Below are positions 37,728 to 48,034 of a stretch of DNA of 64,000 nucleotides, in pieces (within the stretch, counting starts at the first letter, position 1; each line of letters opens with the position of its first letter). Source of the DNA: Carnegiea gigantea. Its lineage: Eukaryota > Streptophyta > Magnoliopsida > Caryophyllales > Cactaceae. The stretch spans positions 361,501-425,500 of the forward strand of contig JAKOGI010000435.1 in NCBI GenBank assembly GCA_029747015.1, read 5' to 3'. Under the pieces are notes generated by a model. The model saw nothing but the letters and a program-made list of their open reading frames with translations, did no database searches and was not told where the DNA came from. The translations under genes were made by a program, and so were the position numbers.

Positions 37728-40700
37728 TAATGTCACACGATTTAGTACAAACTCTTCTGGGGACTCAGAATCTGTGTTTAATGCATTTGTTGCCAAAGGT
37801 GGACCAAAAGGAAGGAAAGAGTTCAAGAAAACTAAGAGCAATAGGTTCTATGATCATTGCCAAAGATCTAGTCACACAACTGGCCAGTGTTTCAAGATTA
37901 TAGGATATCTTGATTGGTATCAGGGTACTAAAGAGGGCAACAAACAGCCACAAGAGTACCAAAGAAGGAATCTCATAGGTAATAGAAATCTGGTCAGCTC
38001 ACATTTAGACAGCATTCTTAAAACACCACTTGAGGACCGTTTTGGGAGTTCAAGGAATACTTCCATTCTAGGTCCAACTCCCAATCTTGGAAAAGTTGAC
38101 ATGCATCTTGTTCAAGCTCTTGCACATGAAATGATGAGGCTAGTCAAGGGCAAGCAAGGAGTAGAGGCACAAACTGTAGATTCTAATGCATTTGCACATT
38201 TTGCAGGTATGGCTCCTATTAAAACTCATTCTTATATTAGCTGTGCTATGTTAAATAGTGCTATAGGGTCTTGGATTGTTGGCACAGGTGCCAGTGATCA
38301 CATGACGTTTGATTCCAGCCTATTTTCAAAGACCACTTCCTTGCCAAAACCTATCTTGGTTACCTTGCCTGATGGCACCCTGAAACTTATTACAACTGTT
38401 GGTGACATTCCATTGACACCTACCTTAATCCTATGTAATGTGTCTTATGTGCCAGATTTCAAATACAATTTGCTATCAGTAGCAAAATTCCTGACAATCA
38501 ATGTTGTACCACTTTTTACCCAAACTATTATGTCTTTCAGGACCTTTCAACTAGATTAACTATGGCAGTTAGTAAGAAAGCTTGTGGTCTCTAACACTCT
38601 TGCATCTTCTTCTAGTGACACAACACTCAATCACATTGTAAAAGCCAATGTTTCTGAAGTTCTCAGTCTAGCAAATTCAATATAGTCTGTTCGTTTTACC
38701 TCCTATAATAAATCAACATGTAATTCTAGTATACTTGATTTGTTACATGCTAGGTTAGGTCATACTTCCTTCACTAAAATGCTGCATATTGCTTAATGTA
38801 AGCATCACTTGTCTAAGAAATTCTCTTATGACACTTGTGTAATGGCAAAATTTCATAGACTTCATTTCAATAAAAGCACTATTATAACCACAAAGCCTTT
38901 CCAGCTTATCCACATGGATCTTTGGGGTCTTTATAGAGTTGTAAGCATAACTGGGGCCAAATACTTTCTTACAATTTTAGATGATTTTACCAGATCCAGT
39001 TGGACTCAAATGCTTCAGGATAAAACTCAAGTTGCATCTATTCTGCAAACCTTTTATAACTTGGTTGAAGCTCAGTTGAATGTCACAATACTCATGCTAA
39101 GATTAGATAATGGCACATAATTCATTTAGTCTACTTGCCTTGATTTCTTCAACTCAAAAGGGATCTTACATCAAAGATCAACTGTGAAAACCCCACAGCA
39201 AAATGAGGTTGCAGAAAGGAAATACAGACATTTACTTGACACTACTAGGGCCATAAGGTTTCATGCAGGTCTTCCTAAGATTTTTTGGAGTAAATGTGTA
39301 CTTTCTGCAACTCAAATTATCAAAAGGCTGCCTATGCCTAACCTGTTCTAGAAAAGTCCCTTTAAGGTGCTATATGGCAAAGCTCCTGATTATTCTACCT
39401 TGAGGGCAATAGGTTGTCTATGTTATGCTGCTAATGTAGAGGAAAAAACAAGTTTTGAAACAAGAGCACATCAGTGCATTTTTTTAGGGTACACTTTTGG
39501 TTCCAAAGGCTACAAGCTCTATGATTTACAAACGAAAAGGATCTTCCGCAATAGTGATGTTCTGTTTCGAGAAAACATTTTCCCTTTTGAAAGAGACCCA
39601 ATTAATGTTAGCTCTTCACTAGATAAGGACTCCCCTAGGCCTGTTCTTCCACATTTAGTTCCTTTTGCTTCACCAGATTCACCTAGATCCACACCTCTAA
39701 ATAGAAATCATGTCACTAATTTTTCTTCTCCTCCTCTACAGTATTCTCCTGTACAAACAGACATTGTGTCCTACTCCTATCCCTTCTCCATTTGCTTCCT
39801 CTTTTGATGAACAAGGAAACATCATTCAGATTCCAATTTCTTCAATTACTGATGAACTAGACATGTCTGTTTACGACACCATCTCTTTTCATACTTCAGA
39901 AACCCCTCCTAGGAGATTTTCTAGAGCAAAGGCACCACTGGCTTAGCTTAAAGACTATATTTGCTCTATGCCACCAAACACTATCACTAATCAACACATT
40001 ACACCATCTGATGCCTCACCCACAGTCACATAGTTTTCATTCATCCTATATACCCTATCTTTTGTTCACATCCTCACATCGGGCGCATTTTTCAGCCAAT
40101 TATGTGTTTTCACCGGTAAGTGTGTTACAACATCCAGAGCCTAAACATTATGCACAATCAAAGCAATATCCAGGATGGGTACATGCCATGAATAATGAAC
40201 TTGATGCCTTAGAATAGTACCATCCTTGGATTCTCACCTCTCTTCCTCAAGGGAAGAAAGCCCTCACTTCAAATTGGGTGTATAAACCAAGTATAAACCA
40301 AATGGCTTAGTGGAAAGACATGAAGCCACACTGGTCATCAGGGGATTTGAGCAAGTCAAAGACAAAGATTATAAGCACACTTTCTCACCAGTGGCCAAGC
40401 TTACCACAATCAGGATGTTAATTGCTTTGGTCAGTCCTAAATCTTGATTGCTTCATTAGTTAGATATCAATAATGCCTTTTTGCATGGTTACATTAATGA
40501 GGAAGTGTTTATGGTACCTCCAGAAGGGTACTTCAAAGCCAAACCAGGACAGGTTTACAAATTATAGAGGTCTCTTTATGGGTTAAAGTAAGCATCTCGA
40601 CAATGGAATCTAGAACTTACAAAATTTTTACAAGCTAAGGGATTCTCTCAGTCAAAGAGTGATTATTCCTTGTTTACTAGGACTCATCAGGGACTTTCTA

Positions 40701-41670
40701 CATTTGTATTGGTCTATGTTGGTGACTTGTTGATCACAGGAAATGATGTTGAAGGCATTCCTCAGCTTAAAAGAGATCTCCATATTGCTTTCACCATTAA
40801 GGACCTGGGTCTAGCTCGATATTTCCTTAGCATTGGGAGTTCTAGATCTCCCAAGGGAACCTTTTTGGATTAATGAAAGTATGTATTAGACATCTTGTCT
40901 GATGCAGGTTTAACAGGTGCCAAACCTGCAAGATTCCCACTTCCTAAAGGCTTAACGCTATCTTCTAACTCAGGCAATATTTTAGACAATCCTGAGTCTT
41001 TTTCAAGGGTGGTTGGTCGACTTCTCTACTTGACACTTATCAAGCCTAGCATTTCTTTTGCTATGCAACACCTAAGTCAATTTCTACAGGAGGCATGAGA
41101 CACTCATTTTTAAGCTGTAATGCATGTGTTGCAGTATCCAAAGTGTGCTCCAAACAAAGGTTTATATTACCCTGCAGATAACAACTTACGAGTTACAGCC
41201 TACAGTGATGCTGATTAGGGCACTTGTAGATTTAGTGCCCATTCTTTAACTGGTTATTGTGTGTTTCTGGCATAGTCTTTAATTTCTTAGGAAACCAAAA
41301 AACAAAAGACAGTGGCAAAATCTAGTGCTGAAGCCGAATACAGGGCTATATCAGCGACTATTTCAGAGCTGGAATGGATATCTCATCTTATGCATGACTT
41401 AGGTATACCTCCTTATCACCCATCATCATGCACTATGACAATAAAGCTGCCTAACACATAGCAGCTAATCCAGTCTTCCACGAAAGGGCAAAACACCTCA
41501 ATATTGATTGCCACTACAAGAGGGATAAGATGGTTGAAGGGTTTCTTCATATGTATCTTCAAGACAATAGCTTGTAGATTTGATGACCAAACGCCTAAGT
41601 GAATTTCAATATAACTACCTTTGTTCAAGGTTTCTATTGTTGGATTCTCCCCAACTCTGCCATGGGGGGG
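37728..41670 (+). pseudogene. Copia gag-pol, 3' portion, broken
   Basis: The rest of the split copia. The long frame at 37720-38559 carries the gag zinc knuckle, but its first Cys is replaced (FYDHCQRSSHTTGQCF). The protease motif reads WIVGTGASDHM, so the catalytic Asp of DTGAS has become Gly. GAG_pre-integrase (LGHTSFTKMLHIA) and the integrase core follow (LIHMDLWGLYRV; DDFTRSSW; NEVAERKYRH), then LYGKAPDYSTLRAIGCLCY. RVT_2 starts near 40255; its YVDD box is YVGD (near 40715). RNase H has VAKSSAEAEYRAIS (about 41313) and ends in LLDSPQLCHGG by the polypurine tract. It would encode the whole replication enzyme set; stops and the two lost active-site Asp residues inactivate it. Confidence 0.9.
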
Positions 41671-41671
41671 C
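41659..41671 (+). other. Copia polypurine tract
   Basis: CATGGGGGGGC immediately before the TG of the 3' LTR, the expected primer site for plus-strand DNA synthesis. Confidence 0.75.
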
Positions 41672-41932
41672 TGTTGAGAAAGTTAGTTATGCCACATCAG
41701 TAGTAGGTTGTTATCATCAGTTACAAGTTGTTGTAACTAATATCAGCATTCTATTATCATACTAGCATAGCTCAGCTAAGTTATCTCTATTAGCTTGTGT
41801 ATATATAGTCTGTACATCATGATTCATTGTACAGTTTTTACGATTCTAATGAATGGAGATTAGAGAGCTTCTCTCCCCACATTTCCCTCTCTTTCTGTCT
41901 TCCTCTCTCTAAACACAAATGCTTCCAATTAA
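41672..41932 (+). repeat. Copia 3' LTR
   Basis: Begins TGTTGAGAAAGTTAG and ends near TTCCAATTAA, followed by the target repeat GATAT. The 3' CA has been lost. TATATATAGT near 41804 is a possible TATA box. Confidence 0.88.
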
Positions 41933-42603
41933 GATATATTAGTTTAAGATAAGACAAGACATTGGTAAAGCAGTGCGGCCAAGTTAGAAAGCACGAAGTA
42001 ATTCGTCCCATTTAATATACTATCAGCCAACCGAAGCATTTCACCTTGTTTAAGTTTTTGGTTGTCCACTAGCCTAATTCAATCCGCACATTAGAATCCC
42101 TTATTTTTTAAGTTCCTTTTTTTCATTTCAATTAGCTCCTTAATTAATCTACTCATTTGTTCAAATTCTATAAAATTGTTTACACATTGATTTGTTTTAC
42201 TTGTATAAATATTTAAATATGTAACATGATAAACTTCTATTTTGACTGGATTTCTTCGTCAATCTCACCCCATTTGCATACTAATATTGTTGGATTTGTT
42301 CACTAATATTGTTGGATTTGTTCAACGATTTGGGTTATTCTGCTCCCTTTCTCTCCTGTTCATCTAATGTGCAAAATCTAGTCATTTGTAGGTACTTGTC
42401 TCTAATTTGAGAGATTCGAGGATAATCTTTGGAAGGTTGAACAACAGGGAGCATTTGACGTAAGGATGGAACAAGAAATGGAAGGAAGATCTACAAAATT
42501 AGGGAATGCCAAAAAAAAAAAAAAAGTAAAGACACGTCCACCAATGTCCATGGTCACGACTGTGCTTGACTTGAAGAGATCTCCTGCAAAAGTGCTAGGG
42601 GTC

Positions 42604-42706
42604 GGGCACAGACGCCTGTGCCCATCAACACAACTTCGTGTTGCTACAATGCCTAAGAACATGCCTGTGTTTTGTCATGACACAAGTAATCGTGCCATCA
42701 GGCACG
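42604..42706. repeat. Run of perfect short hairpins
   Basis: Four inverted repeats in about 100 bp: GGGCACAG-ACGC-CTGTGCCC (42604-42623), CAACAC-AACTTC-GTGTTG (42626-42643), TGTCATGACA (42674-42683) and CGTGCC-ATCA-GGCACG (42691-42706). Confidence 0.85.
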
Positions 42707-43038
42707 ACGATGTCAAAGGTATTATGCGGCTGCTACAAATTCCCAACTAAGATTATTTTTTGGAAATCTTTTTTTGAGCTTTAATTTAAGTTTTCAGACT
42801 ACTGTATAGACTTCAAGTTCTGATTGTTATAAAATATAGTTTTGAGCCCTTTGAATATCATTAATCTTTACAACATACAATCCCTTAGTTTGTTCCCTAA
42901 TCCTTCCTTCTTTTCACTCTTTTGTTTATTATTTTAGTTTTCTAATAACAACAGCTGCAGAGGTAAAAATATACAGATTAGAAGAGCCAGAGGTGCAACA
43001 ACACATAATTGCCGTTCTAAGTCTTAGTAAAGAGATCA

Positions 43039-43155
43039 TAATATCGATAGTTCATGGATATTTTCTTTTTGCAACTTTTTTATTGATATTGATAGAAATC
43101 AAAATATTGATAACTTATGGACATCATCTTTTTACAACTTTTTTAATCAATATTT
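43039..43155. repeat. Imperfect tandem duplication of about 60 bp
   Basis: ATCGATAGTTCATGGATATT followed by TTCTTTTTGCAACTTTTTT is repeated as ATTGATAACTTATGGACATC followed by ATCTTTTTACAACTTTTTT. Non-coding. Confidence 0.7.
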
Positions 43156-43616
43156 ATATGGTCACGACCTCTAGTCAATTCAAAAATTTAAGATAGATCT
43201 TCCGACTACAATCCACTCAGAAATACAATCCTATATAGCTATTGGATTCTATTTCTTTACATTTACATAATGTTTTGATCAAGTAGATACAATGCAATTA
43301 CTAATCACTTTTGGGCTCCATTGATTACACTAGTTATTATGATTAACTAGGATTTCTATAACTATGCAATACATGAGAAATCTGAGTTTTTAATAGTAGT
43401 AACTATCATGAGTTTTTGAGTAACTATTGTCTTTCTTAAAACGAAAGGACCTTTCATACTTAGTAGCTCGCGATTTATAGCAAACAACACCATCTCCATT
43501 TTTCCATTTTTGAATGACATGAATTGGAGATATTAACTTGCATTTTTTAAAAATAAAAAGTAGAACCTTAATTATTTTCAAATATTTGTCGGAATGACAC
43601 GAGCGAAAAGATTATG

Positions 43617-44165
43617 AGGGGCATATAAGAAGAAATTATAATAATGCATTTGTTAGTGTAAAGTTTTTTGCATGGATGATAGTTTAAGAGTGTACTATGA
43701 ATAGGGATAAGCGAAAGACTCAATCCTCAGCATGCGCTAACTTTATTCATCAGAAGGATGCATACATAGCCATGAAAGTAGTGGAATCATCATTGAGTCA
43801 ACGTGCACCTATATATACGGTACATGATAATATTATAACTACTTCGCCTTATGTAAGAATAGTTCCAGATATATATACCAATGTATTTAGTAATATGGGA
43901 CATCCAATCAAAATCATCAATGATTTTATTTATCAAAATATGATTGAACCTTCATCACCCTTGAAAAGTAAATACTATCACATGTTAGAATATCCTATAC
44001 CATCTGATGATCTTACAGATTTAATGAATTCACTTTTACCAGAATCTCTAAGTAAAGATAAAAAGATATGGGAAAGTTAAAAAGTTGGGCAAAAGGGCAT
44101 AAAAGAAGAAATCATAAGAATATGTCGACCATTATAAATTTTTAGTTTGGATGATAGCATGCAAT
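43617..44165 (+). repeat. Diverged direct repeats flanking the RNA polymerase fragment
   Basis: The left copy at about 43618-43683 (GGGCATATAAGAAGAAATTA ... GGATGATAG) and the right copy at about 44095-44157 (GGGCATAAAAGAAGAAATCA ... GGATGATAG) match over some 65 bp. In one frame, the left encodes EGHIRRNYNN and the right KGHKRRNHKN, so both look like the same protein tail. Confidence 0.6.
43697..44080 (+). CDS. C-terminal fragment of a phage-type (mitochondrial-plasmid) RNA polymerase
   Basis: An open frame of 127 residues shows the last conserved blocks of single-subunit T7-type RNA polymerases (family RNA_pol, PF00940). ANFIHQKDAYIAMKVVE (residues 14-30) corresponds to the 'pNFIHslDa.hm' block. 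IYTVHDNIITT (residues 39-49) corresponds to the 'vHDsf.T' motif, with the second catalytic Asp kept at residue 44. The wording is closest to polymerases of linear plasmids of plant mitochondria, not to nuclear RpoT genes; that comparison is from memory. The rest of the enzyme, including the first catalytic Asp, is absent, so it is inactive. The start is arbitrary. The frame ends at 44080, but another frame continues with KLKSWAKGHKRRNHKN, suggesting a frameshift near the end. It is probably an organelle-to-nucleus transfer. Confidence 0.65.
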   Translation: MNRDKRKTQSSACANFIHQKDAYIAMKVVESSLSQRAPIYTVHDNIITTSPYVRIVPDIYTNVFSNMGHPIKIINDFIYQNMIEPSSPLKSKYYHMLEYPIPSDDLTDLMNSLLPESLSKDKKIWES

Positions 44166-44519
44166 TTGAACAGACAAAGAAGAAACATACGATTTTCTTT
44201 GCTATTTTAGTGTTGTCTGACCTAAGTCCTTTGCATTATCTTGTTTAAAAAACTGGAAAGATAGCAATAATAACATTTTCTGCATAATCTTTTAATATGT
44301 ATATTTTTTAAGAAAATTTAAAAAGTAAACGGGTAAATATTTTATCACAATTTTTTATTATATATATTGAAGTTAGAGAATATGCTAGTATGTCTAGTTT
44401 TAAAAAAATTGGGAAGGCAAAAATAATAATAATGAAAATAAAAAATCTTTTGTTATTTTTAATAGACTTGAAAGTCAAAACTGTCAAAATTTGCTATGTG
44501 TCAAATATTAGGCTTGAAA

Positions 44520-44521
<2 letters not shown>

Positions 44522-44598
<77 letters not shown>
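44522..44598. repeat. (TA)n microsatellite
   Basis: Almost 80 bp of TA repeats with one AATA interruption; strand-symmetric. Confidence 0.95.
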
Positions 44599-44601
<3 letters not shown>

Positions 44602-44687
44602 AAGTAGTGTTGGATACTACTGTAACCTTAAGAAGCCCATGCTTCCCATGAGCTCACACGGGCGGACTTTCCTTCAGAAAAGATGCG

Positions 44688-44750
44688 GTAATATGAAAAC
44701 AGCTATTAATTGATAATATGGGAACAGCTATTAATTAATAATATGAGAAC
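44688..44750. repeat. Short tandem repeat, about 29-bp unit
   Basis: TAATATGAAAACAGCTATTAATTGA is followed by ATATGGGAACAGCTATTAATTAA and ATATGAGAACAGG, about 2.3 copies. Confidence 0.75.
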
Positions 44751-45039
44751 AGGCAACGGAGAGCACTCAGAGCAGTCACGTTTGCAGTGGGTTGGTGGAT
44801 AAAATTTTGGGTGGAAACCTTTTATAACAATATTTAACGTAAATGGATTTTGTTAGAGTATAAACATATTCTTAGGTTTTCGGCTGTCAATTTAAATTTT
44901 TGGTTGAATTAGTAGTTGAATATGGTATTAATTTGTAGCATAGACAACTATGTGGTGATAATTCGCACCCACACAGCATATATATAGGTTTTAGCAATTA
45001 TTTTAACCTTGTTTAATAGGGCTTTAATACGAGTTTGGT

Positions 45040-45594
45040 TAGGAGTAGCAATTTCGCCCTCCACTCAACGGATATCCATTCCACCTGATTCGAAAAAGCA
45101 GGTAAAAACTCAAAATATATGGATAATGGATGACAGATGATGGTTTAATGGATTCGTGTCCAGGTGATGCTCCATCCGACCCACCTCCAGTTCTATCACT
45201 CGCTTAGTCATGCATTTGTTTATCTCCTATTTGCAATTAGTTTACTTTTTATTTTCGTCCTCTAAATTTTACTCATTTTTTGGACAATTATATTGTCAAC
45301 TCTGTAATTTCTGTCAAAATTAATATGATATTATTCGTTCCTTATACCTAAGATATCTTCTTGAAACTTTTCAAAAGACAAAGCCCACTTTTTTATATAA
45401 AATTTGCTAACATATTACATGTGAACTTTCATCATCTGTTTACAACTTGATTCATCCGTTTTCACCCGCGGATGGTGGAGGGATGTATTGATTAGTTTTT
45501 TACGGATGATGGGCATTGGATGAAGCAGATTAAAGCGGGTGATTGATACATATGATGGCTCATACAACTCGAATCTGATCCATTGCCACCCCTA
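45040..45594. mobile_element. hAT-like MITE (555 bp)
   Basis: The left end TAGGAGTAGCAAT and right end ATTGCCACCCCTA form imperfect terminal inverted repeats (11 of 13 bases pair). The flanking 8-mers AGTTTGGT (45032-45039) and AGTTTGAT (45595-45602) match at seven of eight positions, as expected for an old 8-bp target duplication. No coding capacity; the interior is rich in GGATGATGG/CCATCCGACCC-type motifs. Confidence 0.7.
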
Positions 45595-45602
45595 AGTTTG
45601 AT

Positions 45603-46270
45603 GGACTTTTACACCTAAGATTTGGGAACACCATAGATTTTTGAAGGTTTGTAATTCATACGGTAATATTTTTGATTTGAGATAAATTGCACCTCATTGT
45701 GAAATTGTGATTGATATTAATTTCTAAATGATTGGTCTTTTTAAAAAAAATGTTTGTTAGCTTCTCAAAAGTAAATTTTTTCTTTTATAGAAGATCAGAT
45801 TTTTTGAATAGTAGTAAATTTTAATTTTTGGAAGAATTGATAAAATATTAAAATATAGCAAATCTTGAAATTTACTGCTATTCATGAACAGACCTAAGTT
45901 CTATCATAAAATTTTTTGTCTTCATCTTGTAGTGGTAAATTAATTTTAGTGAGAGCCGTTTTTAAATTTTACTCTTCATTTCCATTGACATGAACATGAT
46001 TGTATCTGATTCTGTTAGCTTCCTTTTTTCCCTTTTTTTTTTTTTTTGTATAACAAGGAAAGTGTATAATCCCTGTTGCTGGGAATTTGTAGGTTAGAGA
46101 CCGTGCCAGACGTCAATGAACTCCCTATTTCTATGCCGCATTCCAGGATCCGGGACAGTCGTCGGATGCCGATCGTACGACTTTTTATCAGTAGAATCCC
46201 TGTTTCTATCAAAGAAAAAAAGGTTGCATCATGGACCCACATCAAGCAATTAAGAAATTGATTTGGCTAG
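45603..46270. other. Spacer upstream of the knottin gene
   Basis: AT-rich. It contains a small foldback (GAATAGTAGTAAATTT near 45808 and AAATTTACTGCTATTC near 45869) and a T-run near 46030. The part nearest the gene, from about 46030, is the probable promoter region. Frames here are chance. Confidence 0.45.
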
Positions 46271-46273
46271 TGC

Positions 46274-46280
46274 TATAAAT
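46274..46280 (+). promoter_or_regulatory. TATA box of the knottin gene
   Basis: TATAAAT in the context GTGCTATAAATACGGAGC, 93 bases upstream of the start codon. This gives an expected transcription start near 46305 and a leader of about 60 bases. The same segment, changed to CAATAAATACAGACC, heads the decayed duplicate at 47814. Confidence 0.7.
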
Positions 46281-46366
46281 ACGGAGCATATGGGGATGAG
46301 TTTAGCATCAAAAACCAGACAATAGAGCTTAAGTTTAACTACATCAAAGAGTGTCAGGCATCTCAA

Positions 46367-47592
46367 ATGGCTGGAATTTCTTCAACTTCCGTCGAACTTA
46401 TCCTATTTGGAGTTCTGATACTTACTGTATCTGCAGGTTTAACTCTACTACAATCTCCTCCAATTTTGTTTCTTTTTTCCTATGTGAGGCATAAAAACAA
46501 TTAATATATATAATGAAGAAAACTACGAACATGAGACTTAATCTATTCAAAATTTGAATTTTTCACTTTCTTGATGCATTAGATGTATATATAAGTTTCA
46601 CTTGTCTAAAACATCTCCACATAATATGCATTTATTATTATTATTATTAGTAGTAGTAGTAATAGTAGTAGCAGCAGTGCCACCACCGCCGCCAGCAATG
46701 CAATTGTTGTTATTGTCAATGTTGTTGTTATAGTTGTTGTTGTTATTATTATTGATGTTGTTGTTCTCATTGGTGGTGGTGGTGTTCTTGTTGTTGTTAT
46801 TCTCATGAAAAATGATATATGTCTCATTGTAGGACACTTTTTAAGTATCTTAGATTAAACTAAAAATTATATTATCATGTATCAAATTTGAAAAGAGAGC
46901 CGTACGATTAAATGTTGGAAATATATTATCCATGTATGATACGTCTTAGCAGGTAGAGTTGATTCAATTAGAATGTCATTTATACCCATCAGCATACCCA
47001 ATCAATAATAAAACTCCATAACTAGTAATTGATTGTAACTATTGAGAATTTAGGGATTCTACGTCACAAAACAATTTAATTTAGATATGGTCAAGTCACG
47101 CAATAAATATATTGTCACAAGATATTTATCATCACTCATCGGGCTGTGATTGTTATTATCGCTGTTGTTATTATTATTTCTCATTTTTTCTTCTATTGTT
47201 GTTACTACTGTTATTATGGTAAAATGGCTTTGAATTATAATGTGCACAACTTCAATTTTTACATTTTTTCATTTGTTTATTCTAATGTTAATTTTTGTTT
47301 AATATTTTATACATGGATGTGCATCACAAACAAATGTAAGATATATGTAGGGCCAACATTTGCGAAGATTTCAATTGGGAGCGACATGATTAGAGGAGTG
47401 ATTGCAGAACAAGAAGCAATAAAGTATCCATTGTTGAAAAATGTCGAAATTATTATGGTGCCAAAGGCAACATCAAACAATCAAGTTTTGCGTTGTGTGG
47501 GCCATTTGGAATCTTGTGGCCCACTTTATCCATGCTGCGACCCTTATTATTGTTGCTTTGATTTGCTTCAGTTCCGATTCAAATGTTGCTGA
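46367..47592 (+). CDS. Secreted cystine-knot (knottin) peptide precursor, alpha-amylase-inhibitor-like; two exons
   Basis: Exon 1 is 46367-46436 and exon 2 is 47351-47592. The intron is 914 bp, opens GT and closes AG; both borders are phase 1, so the frame is kept. The product has 103 residues. Residues 1-23 (start MAGISS, core LILFGVLILTVSA) are a signal peptide, and about 24-71 a propeptide. Residues 72-103 hold eight cysteines: C-x6-C-x5-CC-x4-CC-x9-CC. Six fit the inhibitor cystine knot C-x6-C-x(5-8)-CC-x(3-4)-C-x(7-10)-C, and the CCDPYYC segment is like that of plant knottins of the Amaranthus alpha-amylase inhibitor/wrightide type (from memory). Two cysteines, next to the fifth and sixth, are extra. 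Such peptides are secreted and usually defensive; the target here is unknown. TATA box and AATAAA sites fit an intact gene. I infer function from pattern only. Confidence 0.72.
46628..46800. repeat. Trinucleotide-repeat block (TTA/GTT/GTA) in the knottin intron
   Basis: Compound, imperfect runs of ATT, AGT, GTT and GGT lie inside the intron. Open frames on the minus strand here (poly-Asn, poly-Thr) are artefacts of the repeat. Confidence 0.85.
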
Positions 47593-47720
47593 GACTCACT
47601 CGAGCTACAATCAAACCAGAGCTGGTCAAGGTTGTCGTAATTGGGGCACTCAATAGCTATGAATAAGTCCCTTTAAATAGCACCATATGCGTGGAATAAG
47701 CCCGTGCTCTGTTCGTATTG

Positions 47721-47726
47721 AATAAA
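47721..47726 (+). terminator. Probable polyadenylation signal of the knottin gene
   Basis: AATAAA 129 bases after the stop codon, followed by the T-rich TTTATGTTTGTAATATGG. Suggests a 3' untranslated region of roughly 150 bases. Confidence 0.55.
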
Positions 47727-48034
47727 ATTTATGTTTGTAATATGGTGTTGGCCTAATATCTTGTTATAATGATGTACTCATGCCATGGTTAGTTATCTTG
47801 CCATGCAATTACATCAATAAATACAGACCATGTTTGGATGAGTTAGCCCCAAAAACCCTAGTAAAGCTTAGGTGTAGCTTCCTTCAGAGAGTATTAAACA
47901 TCTGCATAACTAGACTTTTTTCAACTTCCTTGAACCTTTAAGTTCTTCGGAGTTATGAACATACGATTGTTGGTATATTAGTAGGTTTAATTCTATTATA
48001 ATAACCTTCATGACTCATTTAGTTCTAAGTAATC

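Larger units (their letters stand above)
24884..41932 (+). mobile_element. Ty1/copia retrotransposon split by a gypsy element
   Basis: The 5' LTR (24884-25145) and 3' LTR (41672-41932) are clearly alike. An exact target duplication GATAT lies outside them (24879-24883 and 41933-41937). A primer-binding site of the initiator tRNA-Met type follows the 5' LTR, and a polypurine tract ending CATGGGGGGGC precedes the 3' LTR. The copia coding region is present in two pieces, 25440-26190 and 37728-41670. Subtracting the 11.5-kb gypsy insertion leaves a copia element of about 5.5 kb, a normal length. By eye, the LTRs differ at about one base in eight over their first 200 bases, so it is an old insertion. 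It lies 110 bp from the right end of CACTA 1. Confidence 0.93.
41938..43616. other. Unassigned stretch without a recognised gene
   Basis: AT-rich apart from 42530-42730. The frame at 42466-42750 (plus) includes a poly-lysine run from an A tract and matches nothing I know. The block with hairpins (42604-42706) resembles the GC-richer islands of the LTRs in this window, so part of this stretch may be another degraded LTR. No LTR borders were found. Confidence 0.35.
44166..45031. other. AT-rich spacer with simple repeats, no gene
   Basis: Holds a (TA)n run and a short tandem repeat, listed separately. The frame at 44390-44713 is created by the TA run and is not a gene. Confidence 0.6.

Noticed and set aside
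42466..42750. 94-residue plus-strand frame with a lysine run
   Set aside because: The run comes from a 15-base A tract, no family resemblance was seen, and the frame crosses the hairpin cluster; probably not a gene.
44390..44713. 107-residue frame with a long Ile-Tyr repeat
   Set aside because: Read-through of the (TA)n microsatellite.
46598..46837. Minus-strand frames rich in Asn or Thr in the knottin intron
   Set aside because: Created by trinucleotide microsatellites.
47441..47656. Alternative plus-strand frame over exon 2 with a hydrophobic stretch, ending GQGCRNWGTQ
   Set aside because: It overlaps the knottin frame, lacks a fitting upstream exon phase and family, and the cysteine-knot frame has a matching splice phase.
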